From an uncultured Clostridia bacterium (lineage in GTDB: Bacteria; Bacillota; Clostridia; Christensenellales; QALW01), in NCBI GenBank assembly GCA_900550765.1, contig URTC01000076.1:1-7370 (forward strand): DNA of 7,370 bases. Direction: 5' to 3'. The notes under the pieces were generated by a model, which was not told the DNA's origin, searched no databases, and saw only the letters and a list, made by a program, of their open reading frames with translations. The translations under genes and the position numbers were made by a program. Positions 1 to 7,370 of this stretch are shown here, one piece after another (positions within the stretch are counted from its first letter, which is position 1; every line of letters starts with the position of its first letter).

Positions 1-115
1 AACGATTCAAAGCAGGCACGTTTGCACTGCCTAATGCTGGCAGCAGTACATAAGGTCCTAAAGAACAGGACCTAAGTACTGGCCGCATTAGAAGCACCTG
101 CTTATGAATGCGTTG
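1..115. repeat. Long imperfect inverted repeat / extended hairpin
   Basis: Nearly the whole first 115 bases fold back on themselves. Paired segments seen directly, from the tip outward, are AGGTCCT (53-59) with AGGACCT (67-73) around the loop AAAGAAC; CAGTAC (44-49) with GTACTG (76-81); CTAATGC (31-37) with GCATTAG (85-91); AAGCAGG (10-16) with CCTGCTT (97-103); and a basal, bulged pairing of 1-8 with about 105-114. An asymmetric internal bubble lies at 17-30 against 92-96. A T-rich run (TTCTTTTT, 124-131) follows 10 bases later. The shape fits a structured RNA, such as a 6S-like rod with a central bubble, or a DNA hairpin from a mobile element end. No family signature is recognised, and the 5' part may lie outside the window. 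Confidence 0.7.
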
Positions 116-207
116 AACACGGATTCTTTTTGTAGGATGTGAGTTTCAATTCAAGGTGGTCTTTGATGATTTTAAACAATATTATAACTATTTAGATGGA
201 GATTTAT

Positions 208-339
208 ATGAAAAATCTGTTAAACGCTCTTGTAAGCAATACTCCGAAGGAGTCAATTTCGGAACATCCTTTTTCTAGTGATGAGAGAAAGAGAGGAGAA
301 GAATTATTAAAGCAGTGTCCAGTGCACTCTTACTATTGA
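208..339 (+). CDS. Small hypothetical ORF, 43 residues
   Basis: ATG at 208 is preceded by GGAG at 198-201 with a 6-base spacer, and the frame runs 43 codons to TGA at 337-339. An in-frame ATG at 196 lacks a ribosome binding site and follows directly on a stop codon, so 208 is the better start. The predicted peptide begins MKNLLNALVS, has a charged centre (DERKRGEELLK) and ends CPVHSYY with one cysteine. It has no membrane segment or signal peptide and no domain I recognise. It sits between the long hairpin and the 341-371 inverted repeat. It could be a genuine small protein, a peptide precursor, a truncated gene start or a chance ORF. The ribosome binding site favours translation, but I see no convincing upstream promoter. 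Confidence 0.35.
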   Translation: MKNLLNALVSNTPKESISEHPFSSDERKRGEELLKQCPVHSYY

Positions 340-340
340 C

Positions 341-371
341 AGAAAATTATGACGTATCTCTTAAATTTTCT
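341..371. repeat. 8-bp inverted repeat after the small ORF
   Basis: AGAAAATT (341-348) and AATTTTCT (364-371) are perfect inverted copies separated by 15 bases. The first copy starts 1 base after the stop codon at 339 and the second ends 8 bases before the -35 box of the next promoter. It could be a weak A/T-rich terminator stem for the upstream ORF or an operator-like site. There is no following T-tract and the stem is A/T-rich, so its role is uncertain. Confidence 0.35.
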
Positions 372-379
372 AACAATGA

Positions 380-408
380 TTGCTGACTGAGAGATGCCAT
401 GTTATACT
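380..408 (+). promoter_or_regulatory. Extended -10 sigma-A-type promoter
   Basis: TTGCTG (380-385), a 17-base spacer and TATACT (403-408) preceded by TG (extended -10) make a good housekeeping promoter. It lies 48 bases upstream of the ATG at 457, which has a strong ribosome binding site. Because that gene runs into the ruvB fragment, transcripts from here would continue into queA and tgt. Confidence 0.6.
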
Positions 409-456
409 TAATATATATTAATGCAGTCATGATTGGTGTCTGAAAGGAGGCAGTTT

Positions 457-648
457 ATGAGAGAGTTTCTGGTTTCGGGAACGATGCCGTTTATTTTGGT
501 GATGTCAGTGTATTTTCTGGTAAGGTTTGTGATGTATCTTCTGCCTTCGAAGTCAAAGGGGACATTTCTTTTCAAGGCTCAGTGGCATTTTAAGAAGCCA
601 TGGCTGATTGTGCGCTGGAAATGCTGGAGGTCGACCGTTTGGGCTTAG
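457..648 (+). CDS. 5' part of a small membrane-protein gene, fused out of frame to ruvB remnant
   Basis: ATG at 457 has a near-perfect ribosome binding site, AAAGGAGG at 443-450, with a 6-base spacer, and a promoter at 380-408. The predicted protein opens [20 protein letters not shown] and has one hydrophobic stretch at about residues 10-33, likely a membrane span or uncleaved signal anchor, followed by a basic segment ([20 protein letters not shown]). From about base 594 the DNA is ruvB sequence in a different frame, so the last 15 or so residues before the stop at 648 are not native. The real gene was probably longer and is cut here. I recognise no family. An in-frame upstream start at 433 is less likely because the ribosome binding site serves 457. 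Confidence 0.45.
   Translation: MREFLVSGTMPFILVMSVYFLVRFVMYLLPSKSKGTFLFKAQWHFKKPWLIVRWKCWRSTVWA
590..600. other. Junction between unrelated left segment and ruvB
   Basis: RuvB homology begins at about 594-600 (Glu-Ala-Met-Ala-Asp-Cys-Ala-Leu, the start of the C-terminal winged-helix region). In the ruvB frame a TAA stands immediately before, at 591-593, and upstream bases encode nothing RuvB-like in any frame. The left side is a gene start with its own promoter. This marks an insertion, deletion or rearrangement breakpoint, or a chimeric assembly join. Only one side is visible, so no target-site duplication can be tested. Confidence 0.6.
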
Positions 649-903
649 ATTCCAGTGACCACCGCGTGCTGCGTACTATGATCGAAAAATTCGGCGGCGG
701 CCCCGTAGGGCTTGATACACTGGCTGCCTCTACCGGCGAAGAAGATATCACAATTGAAGATGTAATCGAGCCGTTTTTGCTGCAGCTGGGCTTTATTTCA
801 CGGACACCGCGCGGCAGAATCGTACTGCCGGCTGCCTATAAACATTTGGGAATAGAACCTCCCCACTCTGCACAGCAAATCAAGCTGCCAATGGATGAAA
901 ACG

Positions 904-929
<26 letters not shown>
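594..929 (+). pseudogene. ruvB: RuvB 3' remnant (C-terminal winged-helix domain only)
   Basis: RuvB is the hexameric AAA+ motor of the RuvAB complex that migrates Holliday junctions during recombinational repair. What is left is the C-terminal DNA-binding winged-helix domain, with the family hallmarks [45 protein letters not shown] and RTPRGR, plus a variable acidic tail. Intact RuvB is about 330-345 residues. Here about 110 remain, and both the Walker A and Walker B regions and the small ATPase lid domain are absent. An ATG at 600 could start the fragment, but no ribosome binding site precedes it. The 3' end overlaps queA by 26 bases, the ordinary arrangement in this operon type, so the remnant is in its native downstream context and the break lies at its 5' side. 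Confidence 0.85.
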
Positions 930-3085
<2,156 letters not shown>

Positions 3086-3105
3086 CGTTTTTATGAAAAT
3101 TTCAC

Positions 3106-3134
3106 TTGTAAAAAGAGCAATTCTCTGATAATAT
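3106..3134 (+). promoter_or_regulatory. Probable promoter of yajC
   Basis: TTGTAA (3106-3111), a 17-base spacer and TAATAT (3129-3134) lie in the 79-base gap after tgt, 30 bases before the yajC start. The spacing is ideal, the -35 box fair and the -10 box partial. It would let yajC be expressed independently of the queuosine genes. Confidence 0.45.
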
Positions 3135-3164
3135 ATTTTACAGTAAAACGGAAAGGAACTGTCG

Positions 3165-3539
3165 ATGATGATTGAAAATTTTGTACTTTTGGAAGAGGCT
3201 GCCCAACCTTCAATGATGGGTCAGCTGGAAAGTTCACTTGGCCTTATCATTATAATGGTGGGAATGATCGCCATTATGTGGTTCTCAGGCCGAAAGCAGC
3301 GGAAACGCCAAAAGCTGATGCAGGAGAGAAAAAACAACCTGAAAAACGGCGACCGTGTCATGATGGACTGCGGTATCTACGGTGTGGTAAAAGAAATCAA
3401 AGATGATATCGTTACAATATCTGTCGGACCGGATGAAACGACTCTGATTTTTAACAAAGCCGCTATTGCTGTTGTGGAATATGATGAAGACAAAGTAGAC
3501 CTTAGCCGGGAACAGGCAAAAGATATGGAAAAGAAATAA
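3165..3539 (+). CDS. yajC: YajC, preprotein translocase accessory subunit
   Basis: YajC is a small inner-membrane protein that associates with SecDF and the SecYEG channel and modulates protein export. The 124-residue product has a short N-terminal tail, one transmembrane helix at about 25-40 (LGLIIIMVGMIAIMWF), the diagnostic basic cluster GRKQRKRQK (42-50), and the conserved cytoplasmic domain LKNGDRVMMDCGIYGVVKEI with a following beta segment (DIVTISV). A charged tail ends DMEKK. GGAAAGGAAC about 6 bases upstream is the ribosome binding site; tandem ATGs at 3165 and 3168 are both possible starts. In many genomes secD and secF come next. Here a terminator and a convergent gene follow instead, so secDF must be elsewhere if present. 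Confidence 0.93.
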   Translation: MMIENFVLLEEAAQPSMMGQLESSLGLIIIMVGMIAIMWFSGRKQRKRQKLMQERKNNLKNGDRVMMDCGIYGVVKEIKDDIVTISVGPDETTLIFNKAAIAVVEYDEDKVDLSREQAKDMEKK

Positions 3540-3545
3540 GCTTTC

Positions 3546-3581
3546 GCCGTATGCAGTTTATGCTGCATACGGCATTTTTTT
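3546..3581 (+). terminator. Strong intrinsic terminator after yajC
   Basis: A perfect 11-bp stem (GCCGTATGCAG, 3546-3556, with CTGCATACGGC, 3563-3573) with a 6-base loop is followed by A and a run of seven T (3575-3581). It sits 6 bases after the yajC stop. On the opposite strand the same stem is followed by GAAAGCTT with no U-run, so it is efficient for yajC but poor for the converging HAD gene, whose stop codon lies in the T-tract. Confidence 0.92.
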
Positions 3582-4224
3582 ATTTTTTGATCCAGGCGGA
3601 GACTTCCGAAAGAGAAGAGACTACCGCTAAAGTTTTTTCCGCAAATTCCGGCGCAGGCTCTTTCATGTCCGGCACACAGATAACGGGAATTCCTGCAGAA
3701 AAAGCGGCCTGTATACCAGCCTCGGAATCTTCCAAGATCAATGCCTCCTGCGGAAGCGTCTCTGTCTTTTCCAGTACCTTTAAAAAGATATCCGGCGCAG
3801 GCTTGCTGTGCACTATTTCATCCCCGCAGACAATTGCGGTAAAACAATCAATGATATTCGCTTTTGAGAGGATCGCCCGTACTCTCTTTTGACTGCTGGA
3901 AGTCGCCACGGCGCATAAAATGCCCTGCGTTTTCAGCTGTGCAAGCAAAGAAAGCAATCCCGTCTTCAGCGGCACCCCCTCATCCAATAAAATTTTATCC
4001 AATTCATTATGTACCTGATCAAGCACCGCCTTTGCTGCAAAATTGGGGCCGTAATATTGTTTCAGTAAAAAAATTCCCCGCTGTTCATTAACCCCCAGGA
4101 GTTGCTTATAAAATTCAAGATCACAGGAAAAACCCATGATCTCCACTTTTTGCTTTAGAAGCCTATAGCTAATTCTTTCACTGTCGATCATCAAGCCATC
4201 CATATCAAAAATAACCGTCTTCAA
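3580..4224 (-). CDS. HAD-superfamily hydrolase, beta-phosphoglucomutase-like (subfamily IA)
   Basis: The protein is a haloacid-dehalogenase-type phosphatase or phosphomutase using an aspartyl-phosphate intermediate and Mg2+. Motif I is FDMDGLMIDSE (nucleophile Asp7, acid/base Asp9), motif II is ATSS (Thr108, Ser109), the motif III Lys is in HSKPAP (Lys141), and motif IV is LEDSEAG (Glu165, Asp166). The segment between motifs I and II is the helical cap typical of phosphoglucomutase-like and phosphonatase-like members. The substrate cannot be told; a sugar phosphate is common. TTG at 4224 is chosen because GGAGGAA (4231-4237) lies 6 bases before it and the product then starts MKTVIFDMDG, as in relatives. 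ATG at 4239 (219 residues) overlaps that ribosome binding site. It lies directly behind the terminator of the murC-log unit and converges on yajC. Confidence 0.92.
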   Translation of the reverse strand: MKTVIFDMDGLMIDSERISYRLLKQKVEIMGFSCDLEFYKQLLGVNEQRGIFLLKQYYGPNFAAKAVLDQVHNELDKILLDEGVPLKTGLLSLLAQLKTQGILCAVATSSSQKRVRAILSKANIIDCFTAIVCGDEIVHSKPAPDIFLKVLEKTETLPQEALILEDSEAGIQAAFSAGIPVICVPDMKEPAPEFAEKTLAVVSSLSEVSAWIKK

Positions 4225-4243
4225 AGCAACTTCCTCCATTCTT

Positions 4244-4285
4244 AAAAAAGCACCTCCAGCCTTACTGCTTGAAGGTACTTTGCTT
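4244..4285 (-). terminator. Probable intrinsic terminator after the LOG gene
   Basis: Read on the minus strand, AAGCA (4285-4281) pairs with TGCTT (4252-4248), with an inner CCTT/AAGG pairing and a run of six T ending at 4244. The stem has internal mismatches, so strength is uncertain. It lies 18 bases after the LOG stop and only a few bases before the HAD start. A GGAGGT sequence at 4257-4252 is inside the hairpin. Confidence 0.5.
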
Positions 4286-4303
4286 TGCCAGCATATGATT
4301 GCC

Positions 4304-4870
4304 TTACACCTTCATATGCTTTAAATCCATTTTTTCATAATTTTCAATATAATTCAAAACCTCTTCCACGCCTGAAAAAAACGGATACATTTCCCGGCAT
4401 TCAGCTTTTAAAAAGTTTTCCCGAATGGCGCGCTCCAGCATGAGCATCATATCATCGTAAAAACCATTAATATTAAATACCGCAATGGGCTTGTCATGCC
4501 GTGCCAGCTGTTTCAGCGTTAAAATTTCAAAAAATTCTTCGTACGTACCGATACCGCCAGGCGTAACAATAAAACCCTCAGAATTAAATTCCATGATCTG
4601 CTTGCGTTCACGCATCGTACGCGTACGTATAAATTGATCGCATGCAGTGTTCAAAATTTCCTCATTAGTAAAAAACTCAGGCACAACACCGGTAACATAC
4701 CCTTTGCCCTCAGCCATACCGCGCGCTACTGCTCCCATCATTCCAGTCGCACCACCGCCATATACCAGCCGGTGTCCTCGTTTAGCCATTTCCAGGCCGA
4801 GCGCTTCACCTGCTTTTATATAACCATCGGCAATCGTATCGCTTGCCGCACCGTAAACACATATGTTCAT
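4304..4870 (-). CDS. LOG-family protein (TIGR00730 type)
   Basis: LOG (Lonely Guy) proteins are Rossmann-fold phosphoribohydrolases that release the base from nucleoside 5'-monophosphates; plant members activate cytokinins. The bacterial role is usually unproven, with AMP or other nucleotides as possible substrates. The 188-residue protein has the family length and motifs: an N-terminal ICVYGAASD (3-11), the phosphate-binding GGGATGMMG (38-46), RTMRERK (84-90) with the conserved Arg, and the signature PGGIGTYEE (104-112) with the catalytic Glu. The ATG has GGAGG 6 bases upstream. It starts 12 bases after the murC stop, so the two are surely co-transcribed, although a direct functional link with cell-wall synthesis is only suggested by that pairing. 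Confidence 0.93.
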   Translation of the reverse strand: MNICVYGAASDTIADGYIKAGEALGLEMAKRGHRLVYGGGATGMMGAVARGMAEGKGYVTGVVPEFFTNEEILNTACDQFIRTRTMRERKQIMEFNSEGFIVTPGGIGTYEEFFEILTLKQLARHDKPIAVFNINGFYDDMMLMLERAIRENFLKAECREMYPFFSGVEEVLNYIENYEKMDLKHMKV

Positions 4871-4882
4871 ATCCTTCCTCCG

Positions 4883-6262
4883 TTATGTCAATATAAATTT
4901 ATCCAGAATATCCACTGTTCCACTGCCCATAATCAGCACCAGATCGCCCGGCTGCAGCTGCTTCTTTAAATATGCACCGCACTCCTCCATGCCGGGAATA
5001 TATAGGCAATCACTTCCGTGCTTCTCTTTAATTTTATCTACAATCATTTTAGAATTGATTGTGGGATCGAAAGGTTCCCGATCACCATATACATCGATGA
5101 TCACTGTTTTATCCGCTCCGCAAAAACAATCCACAAGCCGCTCAAACTGCGCCTTCGTCCGCGAAAACAGTGCCGGCTGATAAATCAGCCAAAGCCGGTT
5201 TTTTTGAATCGGCGCAGTTGCCTGAATAGTTGCCGCCACCTCCTCGGGATGATGGCCATAATCATTATAGATTTTTGCACCGTTATAGGTTCCGCGATAT
5301 TCAAATCGTCTTCCGGCACCTTTAAATTCCCGCAGACCCTGCAAAATTTTTTCAATTGGAATTCCGCCAAGCTCGGCGGAAATAATTGCCGCCATAGAAT
5401 TCAACACATTCACCATTCCGATAACAGAAAGCTCCACCCTGCAAAGCATTTCCGTTCCTTTCAGTAAATCATATTCTGCGCAGCCGTCAGATCCAAAGCG
5501 TATATTAGCTGCATGATAATCCGCTTTAGGATCCAAACCATAGCTAACGGTTTTTCTGCCGCATTCGGCCAATAACTTACGCGTGCGCTCATCGTCATAG
5601 CAGCCTATCACAAATCCATTTTCCGGTACAAGACCGCAGAATTTTAAAAAGGAACGATAAATATTTTCCACCGTTTTAAAATAATCCAAATGATCCGAAT
5701 CAATATTCAGCACAACAGCTATGTACGGATGCAGCGTAAGAAAAGAATCAACATACTCACAGGCTTCCGTAATAAAAAACTTTTCCCGGCCCGTATACAC
5801 ATTGCTTTGGATGCTCGGCAGCACACCGCCGATATGAATCGTGGGTTCCACGCCAGCACTGTAATAGATCTGTGAAATCATCGCCGTAGTAGTAGTCTTC
5901 CCATGTGTTCCCGCTACAGCAATACAGTTTTTACATTGTTCAGAAATCAAGCCCAGCATAGCCGCTCGATCGATGCAGGGAATTCCGTTGGCTTCCGCAT
6001 ACGCCCGCTCACAATTCTGGGGCGGAATTGCCGCCGAAAATACCACCAGATCCGCATTTTTTACATTTTCCACACTGTGACCGACAGAAATTTGAATTCC
6101 CATCCCCGCCAGGCGTCTTACGGCGTCACTGTCCGCTCTGTCAGATCCGCTGATATGTCCAAATCCCCAATTATGCAAAATTTCGGCCAGGCCGCACATG
6201 CTGTGCCCGCCGATTGCAATAAAATGAATATTTTTATCTTTATAATCGTTCAAAGCTATCAT
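4883..6262 (-). CDS. murC: Divergent MurC-type UDP-N-acetylmuramate--L-alanine ligase
   Basis: MurC joins L-alanine to UDP-MurNAc with ATP, the first peptide step of peptidoglycan precursor synthesis in the cytoplasm. All three Mur ligase domains are present in 459 residues: an N-terminal UDP-binding Rossmann region (HFIAIGGHSMCGLA, 13-26), a central ATPase with P-loop GTHGKTTTT (118-126), EACEY (166-170) and DSDHLD (188-193), and a C-terminal domain with RRFE (318-321) and DYGHHP (334-339). Several usually conserved positions differ: the G-x-H-N motif reads GMVN (282-285), QPH reads QPA (362-364), and the terminal GAGD reads GSGT (446-449). This suggests a paralogue or a specialised ligase, not the dcw-cluster MurC. 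ATG at 6262 gives the family start; GTG at 6286 would add eight residues. AGAGG lies about 10 bases upstream of the ATG. It is the first gene of a two-gene unit with LOG. Confidence 0.88.
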   Translation of the reverse strand: MIALNDYKDKNIHFIAIGGHSMCGLAEILHNWGFGHISGSDRADSDAVRRLAGMGIQISVGHSVENVKNADLVVFSAAIPPQNCERAYAEANGIPCIDRAAMLGLISEQCKNCIAVAGTHGKTTTTAMISQIYYSAGVEPTIHIGGVLPSIQSNVYTGREKFFITEACEYVDSFLTLHPYIAVVLNIDSDHLDYFKTVENIYRSFLKFCGLVPENGFVIGCYDDERTRKLLAECGRKTVSYGLDPKADYHAANIRFGSDGCAEYDLLKGTEMLCRVELSVIGMVNVLNSMAAIISAELGGIPIEKILQGLREFKGAGRRFEYRGTYNGAKIYNDYGHHPEEVAATIQATAPIQKNRLWLIYQPALFSRTKAQFERLVDCFCGADKTVIIDVYGDREPFDPTINSKMIVDKIKEKHGSDCLYIPGMEECGAYLKKQLQPGDLVLIMGSGTVDILDKFILT

Positions 6263-6298
6263 AGAAATTGTGCCTCTTTCCCTCACAGTGCCGTTATT

Positions 6299-6327
6299 AT
6301 TATACCAAAAATATGCTTTTATTACAA
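6299..6327 (-). promoter_or_regulatory. Strong sigma-A-type promoter of murC-log
   Basis: On the minus strand TTGTAA (6327-6322), a 17-base spacer and a consensus TATAAT (6304-6299) with TGG immediately before it (extended -10) are present. The -10 box is 36 bases upstream of the murC ATG, leaving a leader of about 30 bases with no further obvious control element. Confidence 0.75.
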
Positions 6328-6457
6328 CAGGTTTTATATTCTATGACTAAAACCGCTGAATTAGCACGAAATATTTCCTTCCGAACTGATTCTGTGATAT
6401 TTTCTGTTCCTCCGCTCCCGATGGATTATTGGATCGATGCTTCTGCTTTTTTGCATA

Positions 6458-6489
6458 AAAATTCCTGTCAGAAAATTTCCTGACAGGAA
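6458..6489 (-). terminator. Intrinsic terminator after the GH99-like gene
   Basis: Read on the minus strand, TTCCTGTCAG (6489-6480) pairs perfectly with CTGACAGGAA (6471-6462) around an 8-base loop, and a T-run (6463-6457 side, TTTTT) follows. It lies 31 bases after the stop codon at 6521. The remaining gap to the murC promoter (about 6328-6456) is AT-rich and holds nothing else that I can support. Confidence 0.82.
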
Positions 6490-6520
6490 ACCTTGCATAA
6501 CAGCAATCGTTTTAAATTTT

Positions 6521-7315
6521 TTATCCAAAAACCCGTTTGATCGCTTCCAAATATCCATAGCCGTTTACGGTATCCGGCTCCAGATAGCTGCCCTCGGTCC
6601 ATTCATTCCAGGCATTGATCGTAAGGATTCTGTCCTTTTCCGGTCTGTTTTCCAAATATGCTTTCATTTCCCTAAGCGCCTGCTCAAACTGCTGCGGAGA
6701 AATCTCTAAAATACCGGTAAAAGGATATCCGTAATCTCCCCAGATATCGCTCTGCGTTGTCCGCGGCGAAGCATCCCAGCCCATAGTAGCATTAGGATAA
6801 TACGGAACGGTAAGTTCCTTATCATATTTTCTGCAATCTTCAAACACCTTGGCCTTGATTTTCTCAAACGAGTGCTTAGGAAAATCAAACGGACTGTGAT
6901 GCGCCCACACATAGCTGGTAGCACTGTCAAAGCCAAGATAATCCAACTGCTCTTTCGGAGAAACCAGAACACCGTCTCCCTCAAGAATTTTTACGTTAAA
7001 TAGCACTGCATTCAAGTGAAGCTCTCCCAGTCCGGCCTTGCGCACTCTTTCCCTGAAATTCTCCAGTACGCGCTTACAATTTTCCATGCCTCCCAGACTT
7101 TTAATTAAAGTATCAAGCTCATAAAACGAAAAATACAATCCGCCGTAAACCCGCCAATAAGAAGGATGTGAAAAATACTTTTCAATGCAATAATCTGTCG
7201 CCTTAACAAAAGTAGGCTCATCCACAATACATTCCATACAGTAATTCCCTGCATTGGAGAGCAGTGTCGGATGGATATAGCCACACCGATTAAGATAGGC
7301 ATACAACAAAGCAAT
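6521..7315 (-). pseudogene. GH99-like / WbsX-type glycan enzyme, C-terminal part only
   Basis: Proteins with the GH99-like or WbsX (PF14307-type) fold occur in bacterial surface-polysaccharide clusters and act as glycosyltransferases or endo-glycosidases; the substrate here is unknown. Visible family features, numbered from the TTG at 7309, are YIHPTLLSNA (11-20), ATDYCIEKYFSHPSYWRV (37-54), GGLYFSFYEL (56-65), LHLNAV (97-102), MGWDASPRT (176-184) and the C-terminal NAWNEWTEGSYLEPD (232-246). Family members are usually 350 residues or more, with an N-terminal strand, a WxNE- or WANH-like region and catalytic-face residues before this point. About 262 residues remain. Similarity seems to begin by about 7315 (IALLYA), so the TTG at 7309 is unlikely to be a true start, and the frame is blocked by TAG at 7334-7336. 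It is a broken gene or one cut by a sequence join near the window end. Confidence 0.75.
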
Positions 7316-7370
7316 TAATGATCTATGGTAATACTATGCCTTCATATAACCCTCTACCTAACAGCGGGAA
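7316..7370. other. Unassigned right edge beyond the broken GH99-like gene
   Basis: The last 55 bases encode no recognisable continuation of the GH99-like protein in any minus-strand frame that I can read. Stop codons occur in the gene's frame (TAG at 7334-7336, and another at 7358-7360). A minimal ATG-AAG-GCA-TAG reading (7345-7334) preceded by AGAGGG is visible but codes only three residues. This may be foreign DNA, decayed gene sequence or a low-quality edge. Confidence 0.4.

Noticed and set aside
1..115. Integron attC site
   Set aside because: The stem is long and mismatched as in attC, but the terminal GTTRRRY/RYYYAAC core sites are not present and no cassette-like genes or integrase are seen.
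1..460. Retron (msr-msd hairpin with reverse transcriptase)
   Set aside because: No reverse transcriptase reading frame follows; only a 43-codon ORF and a membrane-gene start are present.
1..590. Insertion sequence end or transposase remnant
   Set aside because: No transposase motif is seen in any frame, and with only one junction visible there is no testable target duplication.
4610..4632. Alternating GTAC/CGTACG palindromic stretch within the LOG gene
   Set aside because: It codes for the conserved Arg-Thr-Arg-Thr-Met-Arg segment and is explained by codon choice.
6343..6483. Plus-strand ORF of 46 residues between murC and the GH99-like gene
   Set aside because: No ribosome binding site, it overlaps the minus-strand murC promoter region and the terminator hairpin, and the peptide has no recognisable features.

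Overview
The window reads as a low-to-mid GC Bacillota (Firmicutes) chromosome segment, most likely an anaerobic Clostridia or Negativicutes member. This rests on the gene order ruvB-queA-tgt-yajC, strong AGGAGG-type ribosome binding sites, TATAAT promoters with 17-bp spacers, and a MurC of clostridial type. The exact taxon cannot be fixed from sequence alone.

Left segment (1 to about 593): not housekeeping DNA. It holds a long imperfect inverted repeat (about 1-114) able to fold into one extended hairpin, a 43-codon small ORF with a good ribosome binding site (208-339), an 8-bp inverted repeat, an extended -10 promoter (380-408), and the start of a small membrane-protein gene (457 onward). 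That gene runs straight into the middle of ruvB. Only the C-terminal DNA-binding domain of RuvB remains (about 594-929), so this side is a rearrangement, an element insertion or an assembly join.

Plus-strand block (about 594-3573): the ruvB remnant overlaps queA, followed by tgt. QueA and Tgt are two consecutive-pathway enzymes of queuosine tRNA modification. yajC follows with its own apparent promoter and a strong terminator at 3546-3581; secD and secF do not follow it.

Minus-strand block (3580-6327): a promoter at 6299-6327 drives a divergent murC paralogue and, 12 bp downstream, a LOG-family gene. A probable terminator at 4244-4285 lies directly before a HAD-superfamily phosphatase or mutase gene, which converges on yajC.

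Right segment (6458-7370): the C-terminal part of a GH99-like/WbsX-type polysaccharide enzyme gene on the minus strand, with a clear terminator. Its N-terminal half is missing and the frame is closed by a stop codon 34 bases from the window end. The recognisable block (about 594-7320) is therefore bounded on both sides by genes that lose their 5' halves. No complete, named novel system is visible. The most unusual parts are the hairpin plus small-ORF segment at the left edge and the divergent MurC.
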